The position numbers and the translations under genes are program-made. From Planctomycetales bacterium (GTDB taxonomy: Bacteria; Planctomycetota; Planctomycetia; Planctomycetales; Planctomycetaceae), in the NCBI GenBank assembly GCA_028285345.1, contig JANQPT010000038.1:124001-188000 (forward strand): DNA of 64,000 bases, read 5' to 3'. Numbering within the stretch: the stretch's first letter is position 1; every line of letters begins with the position of its first letter. Positions 54,526 to 63,894 of the stretch are shown one piece after another. The notes beneath the pieces are model-generated. The model worked only from the letters and a program-made list of their open reading frames with translations, was not told where the DNA came from and did not search any database.

Positions 54526-57500
54526 ATGCCCGCACTTGAACTACGGTTGCCCTCCGGGAGTCATCAGTCGATCCAACTCTCCGAGGATACTCCGGTCTCG
54601 ATCGGACGCCACCAGTCAAATGACCTTCAAATCGACGACGAGAGTGTCGAGCAATTACATTGTCGCGTCAGCTACCAGAAATCAGCCTACCGCGTGAATT
54701 CGGCAGGCAGTGCTAAGGTCTATCTGAACGGCAAACAAGTCGACAAAGCAAAGCTCAAGATCGGCGACGTCATCAAAGTGGGCGATTTTGAAATCATCAT
54801 GCTCGGAGAACACCAGCCGCTGATCGACGACCAAGCCCGGGCCGACATCAGCGAATTCGAGCTGAAACCGCTCGACGATGAGGAATTGGCCAAAGAGGAC
54901 AACGAACGGATGTTTCTGCATGAAATCGAGCCGGACCAAAATCTCGATGAGGAGCTGGAACCAGAGACCGTTCCCCGAGAAGAGCGGCGCAGCAAGTCGC
55001 GATCCAGCAAGGAGCGTTCTCGGAAACAACCGGACCCGCCGCCCCGCTCCGAATCGATCGCGGAACTGAGTCTGTCCGACATTCTGGCGTCCGAAAGCCA
55101 AGAAGGGACGACGGAGCAGCCTGAACTCAAAGCCGATGCCGGCTCAACGGCCAAGGCGGCTCCGCGAAGTGCATCCCGTTCCGGGTCAGGATCTCAACGC
55201 CAGTCGGCACGACCGGGCGAGCAAAGCCTGTTGCGATCGCCGCTGGTGCTGGGCATGGTCGGTGTGGGGGCACTGATATTGTTGATCTTTGGCACATACA
55301 GATTCATGAACTTTCGGCAAGCGGTCGATGAACGGCTGGAAATCGCCATGGACGCACGGCGGAGTGGCCAATATACGCAGGCGATCCGCGAGTTTGAGAA
55401 TTTTTTGGTCGACTACCCCCGTCACGACCGGACCAACGAGGCGCGGGTCAAGATGGGCTTGACCAAAATCCAGCAATACGTTGGCGGCGGACAGCCTTCC
55501 TGGGAGCTTGGACTGGAGGAGATCAAGAAGTACCGTTCGCTCAACAAGGACTTAAAAGAGTACAGCGAAGAGAACGCCTTTCAGGAGCTTGTGGGCTACG
55601 TGTCGGATATCTCCGCAGGTGCTGCCGTCAGCGCCAAACGGAAGCTCGATCCGAGCTTAGTGGCGATCTCCGAAGAGGCGACTGTGCTGCTGCAACAACT
55701 GAAGCCGAAGGACGAGAAGACTGAGGATCATGTGGCACGCGTGAAACTTGCGGTCGAAGAGGCCAATGCGGCGATCCTCAAAGACAATACGCTCAACGAG
55801 TACATTGATGAAATTAAGACGGCGATCGAAGACAACCGGCCGATCGACGCGCTGGAAGCCCGCCGCAATCTGATCGCACGGTATTCCGAATTCGCCACAA
55901 GTGCCGAGATCAACGCGTTGTTGGAAGACGCCTTGAATAAGGAGCGGGAGCTGACCGTTCGCGGCACTGACGAGACCGAGAGTGTGGGGGCTGAAGAGAC
56001 GGGCGACGTGGCGTCGGTGTTGTCGTTGGCGCGGCGGACGCAGGCTCAAAGCGGCAACCGCTCTGTGGGAGAGACCATCGTCGTGCTCTCGGAAAACTGC
56101 TGTTACGCGGTCGACACAATCACCGGTGTTCCACAGTGGCGCCGCGTCGTCGGTTCCGACACGCCGTTCTTCCCGATAGAGGTTTCCGCCTCCAAGCCGG
56201 CACTCTTAATGTTCAACACGCACAGTTCAGAGTTGCTGTTAAGGTCGAAGGCGGACGGCGAATTGATCTGGCGGACTGCCGTAGATGGCCAGGCAACCGG
56301 GACACCGGTCGTGCATGAAGGCCAGATCTTTCTGCCGGTCGCAGGAGAAACCGGGGGGCGACTTTACCAATTCGACCTGGAAACGGGCAACCTGACCGCG
56401 CAATTGAGTTTCTCTCAGCCGATCAGCTCATCGCCGGCAATCTCTGAAGAGGGGAAACACCTCTTCGTTTCCGGGCTGGAAGGAGTGATGTATATCTTAA
56501 CCCGGCGTCCGCTGGAATGTGTGGGCATTTACGACAGCGGGCACGCGCAAGGTGTGATACAGGCTCCGCTACTAACGATGGGTACCTTCTTGCTTGCCAT
56601 CGAAAACGACCGAGAAACCAGTTGCCGCTTGAGATTGTATGATATCTCTCAGCCGGAGGAGGGTCTTCAGGAAGCGGCGACGGCGCGGCTGGAAGGCCAT
56701 GTCACCGACACGCCCGTGCTGTGGGGCCAGCGGTTGTTCGTCCCCTCCAGTGATGAGCGCGTCACGGCGATGACTGTCACCGAAGAAACGGGCCAACCCC
56801 CGTTGACTCGCGTGGCGAGTTTCCAGAACGAAGCTCCGCTGGGTGTCCCGATTTATTTGGCTTCGGGACCGGATGATTTATTGTGGATGGCCGCTCGTGA
56901 TTTGCGGAAGTTTCAACTCACATTAGATTCGCTCGATCCCGACGAAAAGCGAATGCAGGTCGGCTTGTGCGCACAGCCGCTGCAGGTCCGCGGCGACACG
57001 CTCTATATCGCAGGCCACAAGCCGTCCAGCCGGGCGGTCTATTTCCAAGGAGCCGACCGGCGTGAAATGGCGGGCAAATGGCAAGTCGTTCTGGGCGCGC
57101 CAATTTTGGCGACAAGCGTTTCAGAATCAGACGGCGCCCTGGCGTGCGTGACGGCGACTGGAGATCTGTTTATCGTCACACACTCACAGGTTTCCGCAGG
57201 CGGCTTTCATACCCGTCCGCTGACCCAGCTCAGAGTCGCCGACGATCCGGACGCCGCATTTCATGCGGAAACACTGCAAGACGGACGAATGGCTGTCTAT
57301 TCCACTGGGGCCAAACCGCACCTGTGGCTGATCAATTCCAACGGCAGCGTGACGTACGACGCCGCAACGACGGAACCACTGCAATCGGCGCCCGTGGAGA
57401 TGGGAAATGCATTGCTGCTTCCATTGCCCGGCAAACTGCGGCTGATCGGACGGACGCCCGGCGGCGGCAAGGTCCAGGATTTCACCGCACCGCAAACCGG

Positions 57501-58122
57501 CGCGCAACCGGTTGCCTGGAAGCAATTGATTGCTTTGGCCGATGATCAAGTCTTAGCGCTGACCGCATCCGGGACGCTCTCCCGAATCCAACTCCGACAA
57601 CAGCCGGTTCCGTTCCTGGAAGATGTGGCGTCGGTTGAATTGGAACATCCCATTGATGTGGACGTAACAGCCGTCGGCGAACAGGTGATTTTGGCCGATG
57701 CCAAACCCTCGCTACGAGTGATCAACGGCCGTTCGCTGGAAGCCACCGCTGAATTCGACTTGCCATTGCCCGCAGCACAATCTCCGTGGGTGAGCGACGG
57801 CCGGATCTTCGTCCAATGCGGGCGGGATCAGTTGCTCTGCTTTTCTCTGGGAGACGAGGTGACCAAACTGTGGGAGATTCCACTGCCGGACACTGATCTG
57901 GCCGGGGCTCCACGTTCCGCTCAAGGTGCACTGCACGTCGCCCTGAAGAACGGCCAGATCATGCGGCTCGACCCGGAATCAGGAGAACCGGTCTCCCCGC
58001 GGTCTCGCCTGGGACAATCGATCGCCGCCGGTCCGCTGTTAGTCGGCGACGCGCTGATCGTGATTTCGTCCGACGGCAGTCTGCTGTCCGTGAACCCACC
58101 GCAGAAACAGGAGGCACAATGA
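54526..58122 (+). CDS. FHA domain - transmembrane - beta-propeller (PQQ-like) protein
   Basis: 1198 residues. An FHA domain (about 3-92) has the phosphothreonine-site signatures S25-IGRH29, LHCRVSY and N69-GK. A charged linker with Ser/Arg-rich stretches (105-235) leads to one membrane helix at 239-259. This is followed by a helical TPR-like region (265-480) and a long propeller of WD/PQQ-like repeats (about 510-1190, e.g. YAVDTITGVPQWRRVVG and LYQFDLETGNLTAQL). The FHA part should be cytoplasmic and the propeller periplasmic, so it could couple Ser/Thr phosphorylation to the envelope machine; no kinase gene is near. It overlaps the next gene by four bases (ATGA). Confidence 0.85.
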   Translation: MPALELRLPSGSHQSIQLSEDTPVSIGRHQSNDLQIDDESVEQLHCRVSYQKSAYRVNSAGSAKVYLNGKQVDKAKLKIGDVIKVGDFEIIMLGEHQPLIDDQARADISEFELKPLDDEELAKEDNERMFLHEIEPDQNLDEELEPETVPREERRSKSRSSKERSRKQPDPPPRSESIAELSLSDILASESQEGTTEQPELKADAGSTAKAAPRSASRSGSGSQRQSARPGEQSLLRSPLVLGMVGVGALILLIFGTYRFMNFRQAVDERLEIAMDARRSGQYTQAIREFENFLVDYPRHDRTNEARVKMGLTKIQQYVGGGQPSWELGLEEIKKYRSLNKDLKEYSEENAFQELVGYVSDISAGAAVSAKRKLDPSLVAISEEATVLLQQLKPKDEKTEDHVARVKLAVEEANAAILKDNTLNEYIDEIKTAIEDNRPIDALEARRNLIARYSEFATSAEINALLEDALNKERELTVRGTDETESVGAEETGDVASVLSLARRTQAQSGNRSVGETIVVLSENCCYAVDTITGVPQWRRVVGSDTPFFPIEVSASKPALLMFNTHSSELLLRSKADGELIWRTAVDGQATGTPVVHEGQIFLPVAGETGGRLYQFDLETGNLTAQLSFSQPISSSPAISEEGKHLFVSGLEGVMYILTRRPLECVGIYDSGHAQGVIQAPLLTMGTFLLAIENDRETSCRLRLYDISQPEEGLQEAATARLEGHVTDTPVLWGQRLFVPSSDERVTAMTVTEETGQPPLTRVASFQNEAPLGVPIYLASGPDDLLWMAARDLRKFQLTLDSLDPDEKRMQVGLCAQPLQVRGDTLYIAGHKPSSRAVYFQGADRREMAGKWQVVLGAPILATSVSESDGALACVTATGDLFIVTHSQVSAGGFHTRPLTQLRVADDPDAAFHAETLQDGRMAVYSTGAKPHLWLINSNGSVTYDAATTEPLQSAPVEMGNALLLPLPGKLRLIGRTPGGGKVQDFTAPQTGAQPVAWKQLIALADDQVLALTASGTLSRIQLRQQPVPFLEDVASVELEHPIDVDVTAVGEQVILADAKPSLRVINGRSLEATAEFDLPLPAAQSPWVSDGRIFVQCGRDQLLCFSLGDEVTKLWEIPLPDTDLAGAPRSAQGALHVALKNGQIMRLDPESGEPVSPRSRLGQSIAAGPLLVGDALIVISSDGSLLSVNPPQKQEAQ

Positions 58123-60683
58123 TCGCCTTCATCAAAAGCAATAGATTAAACGTGGCGCCAACGACCCCATTCAGCGGGGCGCTGGCAATCTCGTTGGCGG
58201 CGGTGCTTTGCCTGGCTGTCGTGCCAGCCGCCTGGGGACAAGCTGCTGCCCGGCAGGCGCAGCAGGATCCCCAGCAGCCGCAAGATCCTCCGCAGCAAGA
58301 TGCAGCGGAAAATGCTGACGGCCAACAAGCTGAGCAGGAGGAAGAAGTCCAGCTACCGAAACTGGAGGAAATGCAGCCGCTATCGCTCGCCAGATTGATG
58401 AAGGGGCCTCCCGAAGACTGGGTTGTACTGATTCGCAATGATGAAGTGGTGGTCGTCCAGCCGGTCAGACCGCGCCCCAACACGTTGGAGTTTATCGAAC
58501 AGCGGATCAGGAATCCGGCCAAGTACGAGCCGGCAGATATCGGAGTCGACGAAGCGGGACGCCCCCTAGGGCCACGAGCGTTGGCGCAAAAGAAGCGGGA
58601 ATGGCGGCGGACCTTGCCCTATTTGGAACTTCATCTTCCGTTCAATGAGAAAGACAAGACCGAAGCTGCCGACCAGAAGTACTACATCGAATACAAGAAG
58701 GTCAAGCAGATCATCTACTTCGAGGACATGCAGCTCGCGCAGATCGACCGTTTTTTGGACGCGAAGAAGATCAGCGAAGCGTATGAAATGATTGTGGTGC
58801 TGCGCAAGCGCGACCCGAAATGGCCCGGATTGGCGTTTCGTGAATTCCGGCTGTTGTTCGCTGAAGCGGAATTGTACTTGGATAAAGGGCGAAATGAATT
58901 CGCGCTGGTGAATTTGGAGCAGCTGCACGACCGCAATCCTGATTATCCTGAGCTGTCTCGGACAATGGGTGAGGTTTTCGACGAGGAGATCTCATCCGCC
59001 TACGAGAACGAAGATTTTCGCCGCGCGCGTCATTTCTTAGCAAGGATCAAAAAACGTTATCCGGAGCACGATGTCGCGCGGAAATGGACGGAGAAGTTCG
59101 AATCCCAGGCGGCCTCACTTATGGAGCAGGCAGAGGCCGCGGAGGCGGGTGGCGACATTAAGCAGGCAGTGGCACACGTCGAACAAGCCGCCCGCGTTTG
59201 GCCGTCCGCGAAAGGGCTAAGCAGGTTGCATAGCCGCTTGGCCAATCGACATCAGATATTGCGCGTGGGAGTTTTGTTTCAACCGAAAGAGGGCGCAGGC
59301 CCCGAGGCGTCAACCGTCGCCGATTTGAGGCGGACATCTTTGATTCACACACGGCTGTTCGAGCCGGACAATCTGGACGGAGCGATCGTCCGTTATCGGA
59401 GCCGGTTCCTCTCCCAGTGGGAACCGAGCAGCCTGGGGCGGCGGATCAATTTCCAGTTGCGGCCGCATCGCCAACCTTGGGAATCTCAGGACGTGCTGAT
59501 CGCCGTGCCGCTGATTCAGCAGTTCGGCGCGAAAATGGACACTCGCAGCGACACGTACGACGAACGATTCTCCGACCGCGTGGCCACCGTCTCATTGCGA
59601 ACGCCATTTGAGTTCAACGTCACCTTCGACAGCGTGCCGTTTCGGGCGGAACCGCTCTTCACATTTCCGTTGGCGGCGGACGGTTCGTTTAAGTCGACCG
59701 GCAAAGAGGAAAACCGGGTTACGTACGAACGCGCGATTCCCGAACCGGACGACGAACGGCAGTTTCATGTCGCGCAAATCGACGAGCTTCAATACCCCTC
59801 GTACGAAAAAGCAATGCAGGGGCTCCTGCGCGGTGAAGTGCAGATGCTGCCCCACTTGAAGCTGTCGGATGTGGCGAAGATCTCAGAACATCCCTCGTTT
59901 TTTGTGCTCAAGTACCAGCTTCCGGTGACGCACGTCGTGCAGTTTAATCCCGAGAAGAAATCATTGCGCAGCAAGGCGCTCCGCAGGGCGTTAGCGTCAT
60001 CGCTCAACAGGGAACAGATGCTGACCGAGCATGTCCTGCAAAACGCACTTCCCGAGCAGGGCCGGTTGACGTCCGCGCCTTACCCCCGGTCAAGTTACGC
60101 CTACAACGAGAGAGTACCCCCGCACCGGTACGACATTGAATTGGCGTTGGCATTGACCCTTGCGGCGAAAAAAGACCTCGGTTCGAAACAACTGCCGACG
60201 CTGAAACTCCGTTGTGCTCCCGACCAAGCCAGCCGCGATGTTGCGGAATTATTGATAAAGAATTGGGCAAGAGTTGGCATCAACGTCGAGTTGTTACCCG
60301 CGTCGACATCGGAGGACGGCAGCGACGAGGAAAAGGACTGGGATCTGGTTTATCGCACGGTCACGATGCACGAACCGGCCGTTGAACTGTGGCCCATGCT
60401 GACGCTCAAGCCGACAGCCGAACTTGAGGACCTGCGCCATTTGCCGAACTGGTTGCGAGACAAGTTCGTGTCGCTGGACCGCGCGGCGAATTGGACCCGC
60501 GCCGAACAACTGCTCCACGAACTACAAGAGAGCCTTGCCGCGGAGATGCTCGTGATTCCCCTGTGGGAAGTGGACGACTACATGATCGTACGCAAGACGA
60601 TCCGAAACGTCCCAGAAGCGCCGATGTCCACCTACGACAAGATTGAACAATGGGTCGTCCAACCTTGGTACCCGAGAGATTAA
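58119..60683 (+). CDS. Exported TPR/SBP_bac_5-type peptide-binding protein
   Basis: 854 residues. A signal peptide (1-40) is followed by a Gln/Glu-rich segment (41-75), a helical tetratricopeptide-like block (about 190-370, EAYEMIVVLRKRDPKWPGLAFREFRLLFAEAELYLDKG) and a C-terminal periplasmic binding protein domain of the oligopeptide type (about 380-850). SBP_bac_5 features include RLFEPDNLDGAIVRYRSRFLSQWEP, SKALRRALASSLNREQM and DWDLVYRTVTMHEPAVELWPML. There are no ABC permease or ATPase genes beside it, so it probably serves as a sensor or scaffold in the envelope operon rather than in uptake. The start overlaps the FHA gene stop. Confidence 0.85.
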   Translation: MIAFIKSNRLNVAPTTPFSGALAISLAAVLCLAVVPAAWGQAAARQAQQDPQQPQDPPQQDAAENADGQQAEQEEEVQLPKLEEMQPLSLARLMKGPPEDWVVLIRNDEVVVVQPVRPRPNTLEFIEQRIRNPAKYEPADIGVDEAGRPLGPRALAQKKREWRRTLPYLELHLPFNEKDKTEAADQKYYIEYKKVKQIIYFEDMQLAQIDRFLDAKKISEAYEMIVVLRKRDPKWPGLAFREFRLLFAEAELYLDKGRNEFALVNLEQLHDRNPDYPELSRTMGEVFDEEISSAYENEDFRRARHFLARIKKRYPEHDVARKWTEKFESQAASLMEQAEAAEAGGDIKQAVAHVEQAARVWPSAKGLSRLHSRLANRHQILRVGVLFQPKEGAGPEASTVADLRRTSLIHTRLFEPDNLDGAIVRYRSRFLSQWEPSSLGRRINFQLRPHRQPWESQDVLIAVPLIQQFGAKMDTRSDTYDERFSDRVATVSLRTPFEFNVTFDSVPFRAEPLFTFPLAADGSFKSTGKEENRVTYERAIPEPDDERQFHVAQIDELQYPSYEKAMQGLLRGEVQMLPHLKLSDVAKISEHPSFFVLKYQLPVTHVVQFNPEKKSLRSKALRRALASSLNREQMLTEHVLQNALPEQGRLTSAPYPRSSYAYNERVPPHRYDIELALALTLAAKKDLGSKQLPTLKLRCAPDQASRDVAELLIKNWARVGINVELLPASTSEDGSDEEKDWDLVYRTVTMHEPAVELWPMLTLKPTAELEDLRHLPNWLRDKFVSLDRAANWTRAEQLLHELQESLAAEMLVIPLWEVDDYMIVRKTIRNVPEAPMSTYDKIEQWVVQPWYPRD

Positions 60684-60685
60684 CC

Positions 60686-62188
60686 ATGGCCAGCAATTGT
60701 ACTTTTCCGAGACTTGAAAAGCGGGAATCGTCCGGTTTCTTCGGCGCTGCTTGGTTGGCAATCGCCTGCGCAGTCGTGCTGTGCGGCTGGTCACAGACCG
60801 TCGTTGCCGCCGAAGAAGCGGCCGAACCGCTTCCGCTGGAGTTGGATCCGTACCGCGTGAGCATTCTCGTCGGATTCGACCATGACGCCGGATTCAGCAG
60901 CAAGTCTCGTCAGCAGATACTCAATCAGCTGCGTCAACGATGCCGGAGTTATTGGGGCCGCATGTGCGAGACCCAAATCGGCCAGAATCCGCGGCTTTTT
61001 CCGGCGACGACGACCACGCTTGAGCGAGTCGAACTGACTCCCGATGCGGAAGAGGCCCAGGATCAGGACAAGGTGTTCTTGCTGACCGTCGAGGCGGACG
61101 GTGCTGCGTACCGAGTCTCAGGCAAGGTCTATGACGTCATCGCCCGTGAAACGAGTCCCGTCATGACGGCTCAATCGTTTCGCCGAGAAGACATTGCCGA
61201 CGATCTGTTCGCGACCATCAGCGGGTTGTTCGAGCCGATCATTGAGATCGGCGACTTTGACAGGGAAACGGTCAAACTCACGGCGCGCGCCGGTGAAATC
61301 CTGCCGCCTGATCCCGATCAATTGCAGTTGAAGCCGGGCGGCTTGTTGCGTCCCTTTTATCGGTTCTTCTCCCGTGAGGGCGAAGTCTTGCGGGTTCAGA
61401 CAATTCCCTGGACGTACTTCGCGGTGACCGAGACCGATCGCGCGCGGGCCAAGTGTCGGCTCTCCAGCGGGCTGCGGGTTCCGCTGACAACCCGCCGCCG
61501 CCGAACAGTGAAGGCCATGGCGGTTGGAATCCGGCCCCGCTTTGAGAATTCCAAACTCAAGCTGGTGGCGCAAAGCATCGAGCAGCAGTCGTTGCCCGGC
61601 ATCAACGTAAGCATCCTCACCGGCGGTGATGATGACAAGCCGCCGAAAACTCTGATGAGCGACCGCGACGGTATCGTGACGATTTCGACATCCGATGCTC
61701 CCGAGTTGCCGATGATTTTGGCGGTCAGGAGCGGCACTTCCGTACTGGCCAAAATGCCGTTTGTTCCGGGCTTGGCGCCGGAGACGTCGGTGTTTCTCCC
61801 CGACGATTCAATTCGTTTGAAAGTCGAAGGCCAATTGGCGGTGCTGGAATCAGAAATCATCGACGTTGTGGCCAAGATTGCCGTTCTTAAAGCGCGGACG
61901 AAATTCTTTATGAAAAAGAACGATTGGGAGCAGATCGACGAGCAACTGGCGCGAGTGGACGAACTGGCACAGCCAAACTTGTTGCGGACGCGTTTGACGG
62001 TGATCCGCGAAAACGCCGTCCAGGCAGCGGAAGCGCGCAGAAACATCTCCGCCAAGCGCCGGATTGAACGCGTCTGCAGGATCAACGGCGAACTGATCGA
62101 TCGTTATCTCGATCCCAACAAGCTCAAAGAGTTCAAGGAAGAGGTCGAAGAAACTCGCAAAGCGCTGCAAGGCGAAGACGAGGAATAG
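60686..62188 (+). CDS. Exported protein of the ExbBD operon, unknown function
   Basis: 500 residues from ATG 60686, two bases after the preceding stop, so it belongs to the same operon. A signal peptide is at about 15-41 (AAWLAIACAVVLCGWSQTVVAAEE). The middle has beta-rich segments (VFLLTVEADGAAYRVSGKVYDVIARETSPVMTAQSFRR; ISILTGGDDDKPPKTLMSDRDGIVTISTS, like a carboxypeptidase-regulatory or Ig-like fold at about 300-365). The C-terminal 130 residues are strongly helical and charged (VVAKIAVLKARTKFFMKKNDWEQIDEQLARVDELA). No family name can be given. It probably is periplasmic. Confidence 0.75.
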   Translation: MASNCTFPRLEKRESSGFFGAAWLAIACAVVLCGWSQTVVAAEEAAEPLPLELDPYRVSILVGFDHDAGFSSKSRQQILNQLRQRCRSYWGRMCETQIGQNPRLFPATTTTLERVELTPDAEEAQDQDKVFLLTVEADGAAYRVSGKVYDVIARETSPVMTAQSFRREDIADDLFATISGLFEPIIEIGDFDRETVKLTARAGEILPPDPDQLQLKPGGLLRPFYRFFSREGEVLRVQTIPWTYFAVTETDRARAKCRLSSGLRVPLTTRRRRTVKAMAVGIRPRFENSKLKLVAQSIEQQSLPGINVSILTGGDDDKPPKTLMSDRDGIVTISTSDAPELPMILAVRSGTSVLAKMPFVPGLAPETSVFLPDDSIRLKVEGQLAVLESEIIDVVAKIAVLKARTKFFMKKNDWEQIDEQLARVDELAQPNLLRTRLTVIRENAVQAAEARRNISAKRRIERVCRINGELIDRYLDPNKLKEFKEEVEETRKALQGEDEE

Positions 62189-62202
62189 GCCGGCACCTGG
62201 AA

Positions 62203-63894
62203 CTACAACGAGCCGCTGCGAAAGATGCCGTAGATCAGCCAGAGTCCGAGAAAGCTGGAGAGCACATAGACGGGCACGCTGATCAACCAATGATCCGGTC
62301 CGGACCGGATAATCAGCGAAGACGCCACAATCAGCGCCGCAAGAATCAGCCCGATCACGACCCGGTTGCCGGAGCGGTCGATTTCCGTCGTCATGCGGTC
62401 CAAATCGTTGTGCTGCATTTTGATCTGCAGGTCGTCGCGGCCGAGTTTTTCCAAGGTCTGTCCCAACTGTCCGGGAAGCGCGTGCAACACGCCCGCCATC
62501 TCGCGTGCGTCCTCCAGAAAACGGCTAACGATTTCACGTGGGTTATACCGATCCCGAACCAATTGTTGGACGTACGGCGCCAGGTGCTCGGCCAAGTTGA
62601 AACGGGGGTCCAAGTCACGGCCGACACCCTCCAGGGTCACGAGAACGCGGATCAGCAGCATCAGGTCGGCGGGCAGACGAATACTGTGAATCGCCAAGAC
62701 CTTAACAAAATCGGTGAGCATATTGCCCACGTTGAGCCGTTCGAACGAAACGTCGTAGTAGGTCTCGACAAAGTCACGGACGTCACTTTGTAACAACGCT
62801 TCGTCGATCTCCTTAAACGGCTGCCCGATGGTCTCGACGAGACGGACGACGTTCCGTACATCCTGACGCGACACGGAGACGAATAGGTCGATTAATTGCT
62901 CCCGTTTTTCATCGTCCAGCCGGCCTGTCATCCCGTAATCGAGCAGGCAGACCACACCGTCGGGCAGTACGCGAATGTTGCCGGGATGCGGATCGCCGTG
63001 AAAGAAGCCCAATTCGAAGACTTGCTTCATGAATATGTGGGCGCCGTTGGCGGCGATTTGCTCAGGGCAAATCCCATGCGCGCGCAGAGCTTGCTGGTCG
63101 CCCACGCCCAGCGCGTCGATGAATTCCATCGTCAGCACCGCTTCGTTCGTGAAGTCCCAATGGACCGCCGGCACGAACAACGTCGCGTCGTTACGGAACA
63201 GTCGGCGGAAGTTATCGATCGTCCGCGCCTCGCGGGAAAAATTGACCTCGCGGCGAATGGTGCGTGAGAACTGCTCGACCAGCCCCACCGGATCGACGAA
63301 TTCCACCTCCGGGATATGTTTCTGGGCCAAGTGCGCTAATTCCGAGAGCAACGACAAATCGCGCTCGATGTCGCTCACAACACCGGGGCGTCGAATCTTG
63401 ACCGCCACTTGCGAGCCGTCTCTCAGCGTGGCGCGGTGCACCTGACCCAACGACCCCGACGCCAACGGCAACTCATCGAAGTCGGCGAAGGCGTCGTCCA
63501 CGGAACGGCCGATCTGCTCTTCGAACTGCCGCATCGCCTCTTCGGACGGGAAACTGGGAACCCGCTCCTGCAGTCTGGTCAATTCGGCAATCAGATCGGC
63601 CGGCAACAGATCGGGACGCGTGCTGCCCACCTGGCCGAATTTGATGAACGTGGGCCCCAGTTCCTCGAGCGCTTCGCGAATCCGCTGTGCGCGGGGAGCC
63701 AGCGGCTTTGGAGCGGGGCGCCGGCGGCGAAACACGCGCCGCCACCAGTTAAAGTACCGCATCAGCCGCAGACGATCGACGTCCTCGGCAAATCCGTGAT
63801 TTAATAGCACCGTGACAATTTCACGAACGCGTCCTAGATGCCCGCGAATGAGCCGGATGTTTCGTAACAAGCGGAAAGGACCGGCTTCAATCAC
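62203..63894 (-). CDS. ubiB: UbiB/ABC1 (ADCK) family atypical kinase
   Basis: 563 residues. The KxGQ motif is in FIKFGQVGSTRPDLLP and the Ala/Gly-rich loop is SGSLGQVHRATLRDGSQVAVKIRRPG (VAVK lysine). The ExD-type region HIPEVEFVDPVGL is also present. The catalytic loop is HGDPHPGNIRVLPDG and the DFG-equivalent is LLDYGMTGRL. Two C-terminal membrane helices (about 515-560) anchor it. UbiB-type proteins act in quinone lipid synthesis or lipid homeostasis as atypical ATPases. GTG 63894 follows GGAGG by six bases and overlaps the preceding gene by eight bases. A quinone role would fit the UbiD and polyprenyl-synthase genes in this window. Confidence 0.93.
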   Translation of the reverse strand: MIEAGPFRLLRNIRLIRGHLGRVREIVTVLLNHGFAEDVDRLRLMRYFNWWRRVFRRRRPAPKPLAPRAQRIREALEELGPTFIKFGQVGSTRPDLLPADLIAELTRLQERVPSFPSEEAMRQFEEQIGRSVDDAFADFDELPLASGSLGQVHRATLRDGSQVAVKIRRPGVVSDIERDLSLLSELAHLAQKHIPEVEFVDPVGLVEQFSRTIRREVNFSREARTIDNFRRLFRNDATLFVPAVHWDFTNEAVLTMEFIDALGVGDQQALRAHGICPEQIAANGAHIFMKQVFELGFFHGDPHPGNIRVLPDGVVCLLDYGMTGRLDDEKREQLIDLFVSVSRQDVRNVVRLVETIGQPFKEIDEALLQSDVRDFVETYYDVSFERLNVGNMLTDFVKVLAIHSIRLPADLMLLIRVLVTLEGVGRDLDPRFNLAEHLAPYVQQLVRDRYNPREIVSRFLEDAREMAGVLHALPGQLGQTLEKLGRDDLQIKMQHNDLDRMTTEIDRSGNRVVIGLILAALIVASSLIIRSGPDHWLISVPVYVLSSFLGLWLIYGIFRSGSL

